From Balaenoptera acutorostrata (taxonomy: Eukaryota; Chordata; Mammalia; Artiodactyla; Balaenopteridae), in contig NC_080075.1 in assembly GCF_949987535.1 (NCBI RefSeq), positions 5,130,606-5,194,605 of the forward strand: a stretch of 64,000 nucleotides of DNA. The letters are read 5' to 3'. How positions within the stretch are numbered: the first letter of the stretch is position 1; each line of letters starts with the position of its first letter. Below are positions 24,000-37,125 of the stretch, piece after piece. Below the pieces are notes generated by a model that saw only the letters and a program-made list of their open reading frames with translations, did no database searches and had not been told where the DNA came from. A program made the position numbers and the translations under genes.

Positions 24000-26900
24000 A
24001 GGCAGCAAGAGTAAGAAAAAAAGGGAAGCAAGGGAAAAGCACTTTCAGAATGACAGCATGAGAGCCCTAGATGCTCTCCCTAGTGGAAAAACCATCACTG
24101 GTGAGAATTGTTAAAAATTAAAAAAACCAAAAATCAAAAACAACCATTCAGTCTCGGGAAATGGTACTGAGAGCATACAGCAACTGAAGACAATCTTCTA
24201 AATATTGGTAAAACCTGCAAGAGTCTGTATCCTGGAATGTTTCCTTCTCCTACTTCCCAGCTCAGTGTGAGGAAAACTCTACTCTGGGTGGGCACAGCCA
24301 AGAGCACGGGGCTCCCTTGTAACCTCAGCTCCCTGTCCAGGGCTACAGTTTCTACCCAGAAAATCAGGCTGTCAGTATTTGTCATCAACCCCCCTTCCCC
24401 GCCCCAAGCAATGTGTTGCACAAGCTCTATTGCAGGCAAATATGACTGAGAGATCTCCTCTTCTAGAAGCCCCTGCTCACAGGCTTGCAATTCTACCCCA
24501 GGCATGGCAGGCCAAGAATAGTGGGCCCCAAACCCTCTCACCCTGGCTTCCTCATAGGGCTGAGTTTCTGCACAAAGGGAGACAAGCCAAGAAGAGTAGG
24601 AGCTACTGCCCCTGTTCAGCACCCCATTCATAAAGCAGGGGTGTCTCTCTAAAAGAAGCAGGTTGTTGTTCCTGTATCCCTTTTCAGAGCAGTGGAATGG
24701 AGGTTCTGTTAAGGTGGGAGGCAGCCCATAGAACAGAGAACTCCATAGGTATCACTAAGGGAACTTGCTTTATTTGGAACAGAGTGTAGGGAAGTTCAAG
24801 CCTAAGGGCACTGTCAGAAACAATGGACATTTAGGTAGTGAGCAAGTGGGAAGAGCTGGTTCCTCCATGATATCTATACACAAAAGGGTAGACCAGTTAG
24901 CAGTTTAAAAGAAGAACTATGGAAAGAAATGGCTGTGAAGAGCCATTGTGGGGTCAGAGAAGTGTCAAAGACTGGCCTCAAAGTTTACTCTTGTGAAAAT
25001 TACCCTGCACTTTAACTGAATCAGACTGTGGAGCAATTTCTGACCCAAGGCATGTAGAAAACAGTAGACCATTCAGCTAGCAATTACTGGGTGTGGAGTG
25101 ATATCAATAGAGACAGCAGACCAGATAGAAGCTTAACTGGGAGATCAGTGAGAGTAAAAGAGAACCGTGGTTTCACTGTCATCCTGGGTGAGAGAGGAAG
25201 AGGTCAAGGGGATTATGAGAATGCCCAAGGCTCTACTGGCTGAGGGCAACATTAAAGTCTGCGTAGGGAAATAGACTTTACTGAAATAGTTCATCCAAGT
25301 TGCTAAACAAATAAATAAGCAGATAATCAAACAACAACAAAACCTGGAGGTAGGGGAGGGGGAGAATCAGTATCAAGAATTACTACAAAGTTATTTAAAA
25401 TGTCCAGTTTTTAACAACAATAATAAAAATGAGACTATGCAGTCTACAGAAGATACAGTTTTAGATTCAAAGATTCAAGTAGATTGAATGTAAAAGGATT
25501 AAAAATGGTACACCATACAAGCAATATGGTAAGAGAGACAGAGTGGTTATACAAATAACAGACAAAATAAACATGAAGATTGAAAAAAATGATACTAGAG
25601 ATAAAGAGGGACATTTTATAAAAATAAAAAGGTCAATTCATCAAGAGGATATAGCAATTATAAACTTAACCTATATCAAGTGGGATTAATCCCAGGAATG
25701 CAAGTTGTTTTAACATACAAATGTCATTTAATATAATACATCATATCAATAAAGGACAAAACCACATGACCATCTCAGTAGACTAGGCAAAGGCATTTGA
25801 CAAAATCTAACACTGATTTTAAGAATACTCAACAAACTATGAATAAAAGGGAACTTCCTCAATATGATAAAGGGCATCTATAAAAAATCTGCAGCCAACA
25901 TCATTCTTAATAATGAAGACTAACTGAATTCCTCAGAAACCAGATAAGAATGTCCAATCTTGTCACTTCTGTTCAACATTCTAGTAGAGGTTCTAGCCAG
26001 GGCAATGGACAAATGAAGGATGTCAAAATGGGAAGGGGAAAAGTAAAACTATCTTCATTTACATATGACATGACCTCTTATATAGAAAATCCTAAATAAT
26101 TGACTAAAATACTGTTAAATCTAATAAATAAGTTAAGCAAATTTGCAAGATATGACACATACAAAAGTAAATTGTATTTTACAGTAAAATGAACAAAATG
26201 AAAAAAAAATTGAAAAGGCAATGCCATTTACAATAACATCAAAAACTAAAATTATTAAGAATACTCTCAATAAAAGAGATGTAAAACTTATATTCTGAAA
26301 AACAAAGTGTTGGAAGCAGTCAAAGAAGATTTAAATGTAGAAGTCTTCCTTATCTGTGGAAGATACATTCCAAGACCCCCACTGGATGCCTGAAACAGCC
26401 GATGGTACCTAACCCTATATATACTGCGTTTTTATCCTTACATTCCTACTTATGATAAAGTTAAATTATAAATTAGGCACAGTAAGAGATTAACAACAAT
26501 AACTAATAATAAAATAGAACAATTATAACAATATAATGTAATAAATGTTATGTGAATGTGGTATTTCTCAAAATATCTTATTGTACAAATTTAATGCCTT
26601 TTTCCATCTTAACTAAGCACTTTGACAGTTTGAGGTGTGACAGCAAAACTAGGACAAATTTCTTTTTCCTTCTTCACAATTTCACAAATAGAAGATTCAT
26701 TTTTACTGTAGGTCTTAGCCAGCTCAGTATATGATTTTTTACCCCTTTCTTATTAAGTTGAGAACTTTCACCTTTTCACCTAAAGGAAGAACTTTACGGC
26801 TTCTCTTTAGCATATCTGAATTGCCAGCATCACTATTCTTGTGCTTTGGAGTCATTGTTAAGTAAGATAAGGGTTACCTGAGCACACTCACTGTATGCAA

Positions 26901-28850
26901 TACCAGGACGATCAATTCGATAACCTAGACACGGCTACTTAGTGACCAACAGCAGGATATATATACTGGAAAAAAGGATGATTCACTTCATCAGCTGGAT
27001 GGAGCAGGACAACTCAAGATTTCCTCACGCTACTTACAACAGTGCTCAATTTAAAACTTATGAATTGTTTATTTCTGGAATTTTCCATTTAATATTTTTG
27101 GACCAAGGTTGACCAAGGGTAACAAAAACCACAGAAAGGAAAACCACAGATAAGGAGGGAAAGACATCCTTGTTCATGGATCAAAAGACAATATTGTTAA
27201 GATGGCAATACTCCCCAAAATGATCTACAGATTCAACACAATCTCTATCAAAATCCTAGGTGTCTTTTTTTCTATTTTAGAAATTGACAAACTGGTCCTG
27301 AAATTCGTATGGAATGTGCCTATAAGAGCCAAAAAAATATTGAAACAAGAAAACAAAGTTGGAAGATTCATACTTCCCAATTTCAAAAACTTGCTACAAA
27401 CAAAGCTACAGTAATTAGAATAATGTGGTACTTTCATCAGAAAGTACATATAGATAAATAGAACAGAATTGAGAAAGCAGAAATAAACCCTCATATTTAT
27501 GGTCAATTGATTTCTGACAAGTGTTCTAAGGCAATTAATTTGATAGGTTAAAAAAATGACTTTTTCAACAAATGGCGCTGGAAAACTTGAACATGCACAT
27601 ATAAAAGAATAAAGATGTACTCCTTTTTACTACCATACACAAAAAATAATTTAAAATGGATCACAGGCTAAATGTAAGAGCTATACCCTAAAATTCATAG
27701 GAAAAAACCAGGAGTAAATTTTGATGATCTTGGATTAGACAACACTTTCTTACATACACACCAAAACCCATAACCAACAAAAGAAAAAAGTAGATAAATT
27801 GGACTTCATCAAAATTAAAAAAACCTAAAAAACAAAAAACACTATACTACCAAGGGAGTGAAAAAAGACAACGGACAGAATGGGAAAAAAATACTTTCAA
27901 ATCATGTATTTGGTAAGAGACTTGTATTCTGAATCTATTAATAACTTACAATTCAATAATAAAAAGATAAATAATCCAATTTAAAAATGGACAAAGGATC
28001 TGAAAGGACATCTCTCAAAAAAAGATATACAAATGACCAATAAGCACATGAAAAAAAGCTCAACGTCATTAGTCATAAGGGAGATACATACAGAAGTACA
28101 CACAAATCAAAACCACAATGAGATATCGTTCACATTCACTAGAATACTGGGCAAAATAAGCCAACCAACCAAACAAACAAACAGAAAACAGGTAATAATC
28201 AATGTTATCAGTGCTGGCAAGGATCAAGGATGTGGTGGAAATAAGTGCTATTGGAAATCTAAAAGGTGCCGTTTGGCTGTTTCTCAAATGTTAAACATGG
28301 AGTTACTGTATGACCCAACAATTCCACTCATAAATATATACCCAAGAAAAATGAAAACATATATCCAATCAAAAACTTGTACATGAATATTTTTAGCAGC
28401 ATCATTCACAACAGCCAAATAGTGGAAACAACCCAAATGCCTATCAAATGTGGAATGGATAAGTAAAATGTGGAATATCTCTACAATGGAATGAAGTGCT
28501 GATATACGCTACCATGTGGATGATTTTGAAAAAATTATGGTAAATGAAAGAAACCAGTCACAAAAGACCATAAGACTCTTTTAATATGACATGTCCAAGA
28601 CAGGCAAATCTGCAGAGGCAGAAAGTAGATTAGCTGTTGCCTAGGGCTGAGGTGAGGGAAGTGGAGGAGGGGGATGGAGAGCGACTGTTCATGGCTGTGA
28701 AGTTTTCTTTGGGCTGATAAAATATTCTAAACTTGTGGTGATGCTTCCACAGCTCTGCAAGTATACTGAAAACTATTTGAATTGTACACCTGAAATGGGT
28801 GCATGGTATAGACTGTGAACTATATCTCAATAAATCTCCCTTAAAAAACT
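24000..28850 (+). mobile_element. Old L1 (L1M-like), interrupted by a Tigger element
   Basis: From about 25380 the text is clearly L1 ORF2 (gggattaatcccaggaatgc, ttctagccagggcaatggac). It resumes after the Tigger insertion with gttaagatggcaatactccc and [20 protein letters not shown] coding remnants, and ends near ctatatctcaataaatctcc. The 24000-25350 part resembles an L1M 5' region but is less certain. Many stops show it is dead. Confidence 0.8.
26336..27165 (-). mobile_element. Tigger (pogo-like) DNA transposon
   Basis: Terminal inverted repeats are seen: cttccttatctgtggaagat on the left and ccacagataaggagggaaag on the right. The inside matches the Tigger consensus recalled (ataaattaggcacagtaaga, ggatgcctgaaacagcc). 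The minus strand retains decayed transposase N-terminal text, including the RSRKVLPL-like region near 26790. It is inserted at TA within the L1. Confidence 0.85.
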
Positions 28851-28879
28851 AGGAAGTGGGACAGGGAAGGGGGTTCATT

Positions 28880-29642
28880 TGTTATTACTCAGCAGCCATA
28901 ACTTCACAAGAAAACGCAATTGGTGCCTTGGTCACATGGGGCATCTTCCAGAAAGCCCTGTGGAATCACCATGCTTCAGAAAGTTCTACAGGAGATGCAG
29001 AAGAAGAGAAAGGATTTATCTGGAGGGTCCTTTCGATCTCCCATCTCTTAATGGTTCCCCTTTGTCCCACCGGGCATTAACTCCGTATATTCCGGATGTG
29101 TTTACGGAGTACCTGTGGAAGCCTGATCGTACACCTTGCAATGGGGGGGCTTCACATCGGCCTGGAAGCAGGAGGAGGAGCCATAGCCTCCTTGGGTCCA
29201 GCCGGGCTAAGACCATGGAGGGCTTGATCCTGCAGGAGCCATTGATACGGCCCACCCCACATATACATACGATACTGCAGCCCAAGGGGTCAGAACCGGA
29301 GGATGAGCTGCAGGTTCTTGCATGAAACAACATGATGCTGCTCGTCACTGGTCATGAAAGGTGACCTGAAAGCACGTGGAGAAATCCTGGGCATTCTAGC
29401 TCCCTAAGACTATCGCCCATCTATTGGGTGAGAAGCGAGTGTTCCAACAATAGCTACTGGTGCACTGGCTCAAAGGCATCTGCCCCAGAAGAACATTCTG
29501 TTGTGAGACCAGGTGAGCAAGCAAGCTTATAGCAGCCAGAGCAGGTGGTCAAGGCCCACGCAGGTGGAGCCCAGCAAATCCCAGGGGCAGGAGGAGGTGA
29601 TAGCACATAAACCGGGTCTGGTAAAAAAAAAAAAAAAAAAAA
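28880..29642 (+). other. Unidentified segment ending in a poly(A) run
   Basis: The segment ends in about 20 A at 29622-29642, as a retroposed transcript would. It contains a 148-codon open frame (28879-29325) with no family I recognise, basic and proline-rich. I find no duplication at its edges. It may be an old retrocopy or internal retroviral sequence. Confidence 0.3.
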
Positions 29643-30204
29643 GCGCCTCTCTGATCAATTCATCCCTTAGCATGATCTAAGTGTTTCTAATCCTTGATTA
29701 CATCTCATGCTCCACTTACCCAAAACTATTTAAATTTCCTGGGAGAAGCCTTACCTCTCTTTTCAAACCTACATAATTGTAAATGTAACTCCCTTAGACT
29801 GGAATAACCCAATTCTATCCCCCATCACTGCCCTTAATCTGAATGTTTCTGCTCTTTAGGACCCAGGGCAGAAGCATCTCACTTCCTTCCACTCTGGGAG
29901 GGGGTTTCTCTTGGAAGTCCTTCCAGAAGATGGTGAACTTATCAAAGCAGGGTTGCCACGCTTACCTTCGAGTTTGCAGTGCCTGGCACAAAGGGCTGCA
30001 CTTGATTGATAGGTGCTGAAATCCATGTTGAAAGGAAAAGTTTTTCACACCAGCCTCAGTTGTTCCACGATCTGGAAAAATTAAACTCTTCCTTCAAAGT
30101 TTCAGAGCAACCTCATTTCCATCCAAGGGTCAAAATTAAGGTAGACTGCTAGCAAGTCTTGCCGGAAAATCTGTATCTTGAGAAAGCTTCTTCGTGAAGC
30201 AATG

Positions 30205-30445
30205 CCATGGGGTGGTTAAGGACACAGGTGCTAGAGCCTAATGATCTGGGCTCAAACCCCAGCTCTTCTATTTACTTGGCTGTGTGACCTTGGGAAAGTT
30301 ACCCAGCCTTTCTGTGCCTTGGTTCCATCATTTGTAATGTAAGGGGAAGAATAAACATAAAAGTGTTCTGTGTATTCAATGACTTAATATTCATAAAGTG
30401 CCTAGAACAGTGCCTGGCACATAAAACGCACTAAGTATGAATGTA
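30205..30445 (+). repeat. MIR SINE, near full length
   Basis: It carries ggggtggttaaggacacagg, gctgtgtgaccttgggaaag and cctagaacagtgcctggcac, the three conserved MIR blocks in order. Confidence 0.95.
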
Positions 30446-30449
30446 AAAT

Positions 30450-32080
30450 AAAGGGGGAGAGGATGGAATGAAGGTGAGGAGGGCTTTCTTCACTGAACAG
30501 ACATGAAGAATTGTTGTCGTATGTTCTGAGGATAAGAGGAAAGAAAAGGTGTTCTCTCAGGAAGAGAACGTGATGTTTCAGGAACATGTTTTACGTGGTG
30601 CAGGTTTCCCTGATTAGAACCAAGAGGATGCAGACATTTGGGGGGAGTGGTCAGGGCAATTGATAAGAAGGTGCCTTTTAAATTCAATCCTCATAGTTTA
30701 ATTGACACAAGTACTTCCTCATGTGTCTACATGGTAATAAGATCCAAATGATAATTATTGGTTAACTTAGTTCCTTGGGAAAGATCGATTCATGAGGCGT
30801 CAGAGCACCACAGAACTGCTGACACTTCCCTGACTATAATTGCACATAGAAAAAGAGATTTGAAATATGAAGGAGGAAAACACTCAGCTGTTACTTGCAA
30901 AGCAGAACATTAAAGGAATTATTCTGGAATTTCAGGTCAGCAGCAAGCTACTGAATTATCTGAAGCTTTTGGTCTGATTATCCAGATAACTGTATTAGCA
31001 GCAGAAACCTTGCTTGCTCTGACCGTCTTTGGTGCCAGGTCCCAAGAACCCTTGGGATCCTTGTCATCTGCTCTTCTAAACCTGTCTACTGAGAGTCCAG
31101 TAGTGGGGAGGGAACGACACCCTCTCCCCAGTGGATCCCTTATAATTTAAGGGACCAAATCCAGTCCACCCTCATGAGACTAATTTAAGGGGTGATGCAC
31201 CCAGCAGGGAATCACCTGTCACCCAGGGCTTCAGCTGTGCAGCTAGAAGCAGAGTTTTGGGGGGTTGATTTTCTTTCCTTTTTACCCTCAGTTTCCCAAA
31301 GCAACTTTTGTCTTAGAAAAGTTCCAAAACGAACAAGAGCAAAACTGACTATTCTGTGCCTTCCCATGGTGAAGTAGAAAATCATCTCCCTCCAAGAATA
31401 GTTCTAAACCAAATGATCAGCTCATCTTTTCTTCCTTCCCATAGTATGCGCTATAATTGACCTTACTGGAAGTATCTGCACAGCACTTCTGGAACTGAAG
31501 TATTTGTTGCTTGCCTCTGAGCTCTTGTTACTTTTTGGGGGCTCGAAGTTTATTCTTTTTTTAGGAAGAAAGAAGAAGAAGAAGAAAGCAGTGATAGAGA
31601 ATCGGTCAGTGCTGTCCGGAAACACGACTTGCTTCCCAAGCCCACAGCTAGCAATTAGGCTGGACGACCTCAGGTCAAGGTCTGGCATGTCATACCCCTA
31701 AATTGAAAGCCTGCATCCTGAGCGGGAGCGAAGTCAAGAGCTTTGACCCTGTTTTCAGGACAGAAAAGCCGAGCTCTGTCTCTGCTTCCCAAAGTCAAAC
31801 TTCTACTACTCAGAGGGTGTTGCAGAAGCGGGTAATCAACTCTGGGAGACTCCGCATCGTGAGGTGGAGAGGAGAGGCACCATGGTGGTGCAGGTGGAAG
31901 GGACTGGGCATGAAGGTGGGCTTCGAAATGGAACAGGTCTTCACTCCAGAGTAGGGTTAGTGTCATGGCCTTATAATTCTAATGTGACTGCTGTCCTAAG
32001 GGAATAGGGATTTTGTAGCGGAGAGAAGCTTGAAGTTGTGTGATCCTGGTTGTGTCCTAAACACCTCCAAGCTTCAGCTG
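30450..32080. other. Unassigned intergenic DNA between IL18RAP and SLC9A4
   Basis: No exon or clear repeat, apart from a short GAA run near 31570. Confidence 0.45.
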
Positions 32081-32084
32081 CCTT

Positions 32085-32335
32085 ATTGATGATAATGTTG
32101 ATGGTGGTGGTGGTGATGGTGATGGTGGTGGTGATGATAGTGATGATGGTGGTGGTGGTGGTGATGGTGATGGTGGTGGTGATGATAGTGATGATGGTGG
32201 TGGTGGTGGTGATGGTGATGGTGGTGATGGTGATGGTGATGGTGGTGATGGTGATGGTGGTGATGGTGGTGGTGATGGTGATGTTCGTGGTGGTGATCGT
32301 GATGATGCTGGTGGTGGTCATGGTGATGATGATGA
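32085..32335 (+). repeat. (GGT/GAT)n trinucleotide array
   Basis: About 250 bp of mixed GGT and GAT triplets, with an inner repeat of period 48 (gatgatagtgatgatggtgg at 32133 and 32181). The 101-codon open frame of V and M residues across it is a by-product. Confidence 0.92.
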
Positions 32336-33317
32336 CTATCTTAAAGATGGTGTGACGATCCAGTGACATAACATATGACAGAGGGAAATGCTTAGTACAT
32401 ATTAGACACCAGATGAATTTTAGATTCATTTTATTTCAAGGAGATTATGAACTCTATATAGGCAGAAGCCTTCTATCCCTTTGTATTCACCATAGTTCCT
32501 AAGCAATTTCTTTTCTACAACATCCCCTAAATGAATGAACCGGATGACTGAAATAAGACAGCAGGTGATTAAAAGTGAAATGCTTCATCTTACTCTACTT
32601 ACGCACATTATCGCTAGTCACAGCTGTTCAGAAGACGAGTCATAACGTTAGTTGAACCCAGACTAATGTGGTGAGCTAGCATCTGTACTTTCCCCCCTCT
32701 TTCTTCTCTGTTTCAGGAGCGTCACCTCCCTCCCCAATCCACTGCCACCATCACTGGTACTAAGAATGCCTAGTAGGTCGGTTCTCCCTCTCTTCTTTCT
32801 GAAATTACATCTCCTTTTCTTTCTTTCCTCAATTCCCTTAGGGTGACTTTGACATTGGATGTCAAGGAGCACTGATTCTCTCGATGGTGAGTGGTACCAT
32901 GTGTTGCCACTGGGCAGAGGCTGCCTTTGTTAGCCCAGGAGAATTGCTGGTGGATATTCAGGCGTTTTGGTTAAGTGGAAGTGACAGATACAAGCTAGTG
33001 ATATGTGGCAATATCACGGGCCAGAGGAGGTTTCCAACTTTCTCCTCTAATTGGGCTTCAAGGACACAGATGGATGTGGAAAAAGCATAGCTGTGAACTT
33101 TTTTCACAATTCATCCTCAAGGAACCCACTTGCATGCCAGTAAACCACTGACGAATCCCATTTTCTGTGACTCAATCCAAGTGAGAGAGCTCCAAGAGAA
33201 GAACTCATAGAGATGGGGCTTGTCTGCTGGCTGGGAAGACTGAAGGTTCCCAGAGCTGAAGATGTGTCATCCCAACAGCATCTGTGGGACTGGGATGTAG
33301 AGGAGTAAAAAAAGATT

Positions 33318-33905
33318 CTTTTTTTAAAATTAATTTTTATTGGAGTTTAGGGGCTTCCCTGGTGGCGCAGTGGTTAAGAATCCGCCTGCCAATGCAGGGG
33401 ACACTGGTTCGAGCCCTGGTCTGGGAAGATCCCACATGCTGTGGAGCAATTAAACCCTTGAGCCACAACTACGGAGCCCACAAGCCACAGCTACTGAAGC
33501 CCGCGTGCCTAGAGCCCGTGCTCCGCAACAAGAGAAGCCACCATGGTGAGAAGCCCACGCACCTCAATGAAGAGTAGACATGCTCACGGCAACTAGAGAA
33601 AGCTCGTGCGCAGCAACAAAGACCCAATGCAGCCAAAAATTTTAAAAATTTAATTTAATTTAAAAAATTAAAAAAAAAATTTTATTGGAGTATAGTTGCT
33701 TTACAATGTTGTGTTAGTACAGCAAAGTGAATCAGCTATACGTGTACATATAACCCCTCTTTTTTGGATTTCCTTCCTTTCAGGTCACCACAGAACACCG
33801 AGTAGAGTTCCCTGTGCTATACAGTAGGTTCTCATTAGTTATCTATTTTATACATAGTAGTGTATGTATATCAATCCTAATCTCCCAATTCATCCCACCC
33901 CCCCA
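33318..33905 (-). mobile_element. L1 3' end split by a CHR SINE
   Basis: Poly-T and attggagt start at 33318-33350, and the L1 3' UTR resumes at 33680 (gttgctttacaatgttgtgt) to about 33905. Confidence 0.88.
33351..33679 (+). mobile_element. CHR SINE inserted in the L1
   Basis: The insertion is bounded by ttttattggagtttag (33335-33350) and ttttattggagtatag (33680-33695), a 16-bp duplication with one difference. Confidence 0.95.
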
Positions 33906-34905
33906 AAAAAATTCTTGGGAATTCATTTTTCCTTTGGAATTCAAAGATCAGACTGGTGCTGACCCTCAGTAGGACAGCACTGAAAGTAGGAGACCAGCTG
34001 GAGCAGAGGAGAAACAGTAGGTGCAGTGGTGGGAAAGTGGGCATCTGATTCCCCATGAGGTGGGTGAGTCACAGTGGGAAAACTGACCATGAGGGGCTTC
34101 ACTGCACGGAGCAGGAGACGAGGGGTGTCCAGAGAAGGCATGACCTGTGTCAGGTGCACCAGGAGCAGTGGAGGTGCTGGTGGGATTTGGGGGTTGGGGG
34201 AGGGTGTCCAAAGAACCCACAAGAATGCCTCAGACAGAAGGAGCTAGACGTTTGGCATCACGTAGAAGAAAGGGCATTCCACCAGTAAGAGAGAATTTCA
34301 AAGAGCACCATCTGAGTTAAAGAAAAATCTTCCCTCCTTCTCCTTTACTTTCTCCTCCCTCTAAACACAGTGAAGAAAAGAAGCAGACAGGAGGAAACAG
34401 AACAGGAGAGAAAAATAGACCACACTCTCTGTCCCATTGCCGGTTGGACCTAAGCTGGGGTAAAAGGAGAAGTTTGAACTGGACTGGAGATTAAAGTTTT
34501 GATATTAGATTAAACTAGTCTTTTAAAATTTTTGTTTTAAAATTAACATAGAACAAAATCGGCCTTTATGGTGTACAACTGTATGAATTTTAACACATAT
34601 AGATTCACATCATCACCAAGAGAGGCAGGTTACTTTCTTGCACTCCCCTTTTGTGTGTCCCCTTTTCACACGTTCCTCCACCCCTAACCCCTGGAAACCA
34701 CAGATCTCTTCTCTGCCACAGTTTTGGCTTCCTGCAAATGTCATATAAATGGAAAAATGTAACCTTTTGAAATTAGATTTTTTTCACTCAGCCTTATGCT
34801 TTGAGATTCAGCCAAGCTGTTGTGTGTCTCAGTAGTACATTCTTTTTTATTTCTATGAAGTGTTTAATTTTTGCACGTACAACTATTGATTGATTGATGT
34901 ACCCT

Positions 34906-35715
34906 GCGCCAGGTATCACTTGATTACCTCTGAGCCCCATATTCACCATTCAGTATCTGCTCCATGGAATAGACGGGAGTTTTGAAGCATTTATCCCTTC
35001 CGGTGAGTACAAAGTTGAGCTCCATCAGCGGAGGGAGTTGGAGGGGCCTTGCAGGAGGGCCTTCCTGGTTCCAGCTGCAGTGTTTTGTGTCATTCTTCCT
35101 GTTGCTGCACCATCAGTCAGCAGCATGGGTGTGTGACATCTGTTGGTGCCCTGCCCAAGCTGTGCACACAGAGGAGATTACCTCTCAGGCACCTCGCAGT
35201 CCTGGCCTCTCAGGGACACTGCGCGGTCCAAGCCTCCGGCCCACGTGGCCCTCCGCATCCCCCCCTGCACCCCTGCCGCGGCTTTGGCTCACCTGCAAAC
35301 CAAAACTTTGGTCCCTGAAGCTCCCACAATGCGGACCTGGGTGCTCCAGACCTCATGCCCACAGCCGTGTCCTCATTCATGCCGTGAGTCCATCCACCAG
35401 CCATGGTTTGCTCTGTCCTGGGAGTCTGCTGACTGCTTTCCAGCAACTATGGACTAGCTCTGGCCCAGGCAACTAAGAGAACTTTGCCGTTCAGTGGGCA
35501 ATATCTCACCTTCTCTAACAATGTCCGAACCCCAGACTTGGGGAGGGGATTCCTTCCAAGTTTGTCTCCCTACTCTCCTTCAGCCCCAAGACACTCCGGA
35601 GTTCTACTGACATCTCTATACTCACTCTCTTATAGCCAAATAATTGTTTATATTAAAGATTCCCTTTAAAAATTACTGTGCGGTTTCTGTCTCCTGATTG
35701 GACCCAAACTGATAC
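34906..35715 (+). mobile_element. LTR-like insertion in the old L1
   Basis: The right end reads tgcggtttctgtctcctgat then tggacccaaactgatacac, like the end of ancient ERVL-type LTRs. A possible poly(A) signal (attaaagattcccttt) precedes it. The family is not certain, and the left boundary is set by where L1 text stops. The 164-codon open frame inside is not supported as a gene. Confidence 0.5.
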
Positions 35716-36750
35716 ACACTAGTCGAAGGTCGTTGAGTTGTTTCCAGATAGTGTTGATTTTGACCAGAGCTGCTATAAACATTCATGTACAGAGTATGCG
35801 TATGTATGTGAACAGAATTTTCATTTCTCTGGGACTGATATCTAGGAATATATAGTAAGTGGATGCTTCACTTTGTAAGGAGTTGTTAAGCTGTTTTGTA
35901 GAATGGCTGGACCATTTGCTGTCCGTGAGAAATATATGAGAGCTCCACGTGTCCATGTCATCATCTGCATCTGGTATTGTCAGTTTTTTTCTTTTCTTTT
36001 TTGGGGGACTATTTTAATTTACGTTTTCCTAATAGATATTGATGTTGCACATCTTTTTATGGGCTTATTTGCCATCTCTGTGTCCTTTTTAGTGAATTGT
36101 CTATTCAAATTTTTTGCTCCTTTTTTAAAATTGGGTAGTTTGCTTTTTATTATTGAATTTAGAGAGATCTTTACATATTCTAGATACAAATCCTTCATTG
36201 GATATGTGATTTTCAAATATTTTCTACATGTTTACGGCTTGTTTTTTTCATTATTTTGACAGTATTTTTCTCATAACAAATGTTTTAATTTTTTGAAATC
36301 CAATTTACTAATCTTTTTTCTTATAGGTCATGCTTTTGGTGTCATATCTAAGAACTCTGCCTAATCTCGGGTCATATTTTCTTCTAAAATTTTTATAGGT
36401 TTAGTTTTACATCTAGATCTATGGTCCATTTTGAGTTAATGTTTGTGTAAGGTTTCAAGTTCATCTTATTGCATATGACGGCCAATCTTATTGCATATGA
36501 TGGCCAATTATTTAACACCCTTTGTTTAAAACTCTGTCCTTTCCTCATTGAATTACCTTTTACACTTTATCAAGACTCAACAGGCCATATCTGTATGGGT
36601 GTATTTTTGCACTCTTGATTTTGTTTTATTGATCTATTACTTAGCCAATATAGCATTGTCTTGATTGCTGTAACTTTATACTGATTTATAAAGTTGAGTA
36701 GTGTAATTCCTCCAACTTTATTTTCTTTTGTAAATTGCTTTGATAATTTT

Positions 36751-37125
36751 TTAAAAATTTATTTATTTGTTTTTATTTTTGGCTGCATTGGGCCTTTGTT
36801 GCTGCGTGCAGGTTTTCTCTAGTTGCGGCGAGTGGGGGCTACTTTTTGTTGTAGTGCACGGGCTTCTCACTGCGGTGGCTTCTCTTGTTGCGGAGCACGA
36901 GCTCTAGGCGCGTGGGCTTCAGTAATTGTGGCATGCGGGCTTCAGTTGTTGTGGCACACGGGCTCAGTAGTTGTGGCTTGCAGGCTCTAGAATGCAGGCT
37001 CAGCAGTTGTGGCGCATAGGCTTAGTTGCTCCGTGGCATGTGGGATCTTCCTGGACCAGGGCTCGAACCCGTGTCCCCTGAATTGGCAGGCAGATTCTTA
37101 ACCACTGCGCCACCAGGGAAGTCCC
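36751..37125 (-). mobile_element. CHR SINE
   Basis: Antisense copy (ccaccagggaagtccc at its head end). Target duplication tgctttgataatttt / tgctttgattatttt (36736-36750 and 37126-37140). Confidence 0.96.

Noticed and set aside
27202..27414. Open frame of 70 codons similar to reverse transcriptase
   Set aside because: It is a remnant of L1 ORF2 in the old element at 24000-28850.
32050..32355. Open frame of V and M residues
   Set aside because: It is produced by the GGT/GAT array and has no coding features.
34982..35476. Open frame of 164 codons, with other frames open too
   Set aside because: It sits within an LTR-like insertion in an old L1; no recognisable domain.
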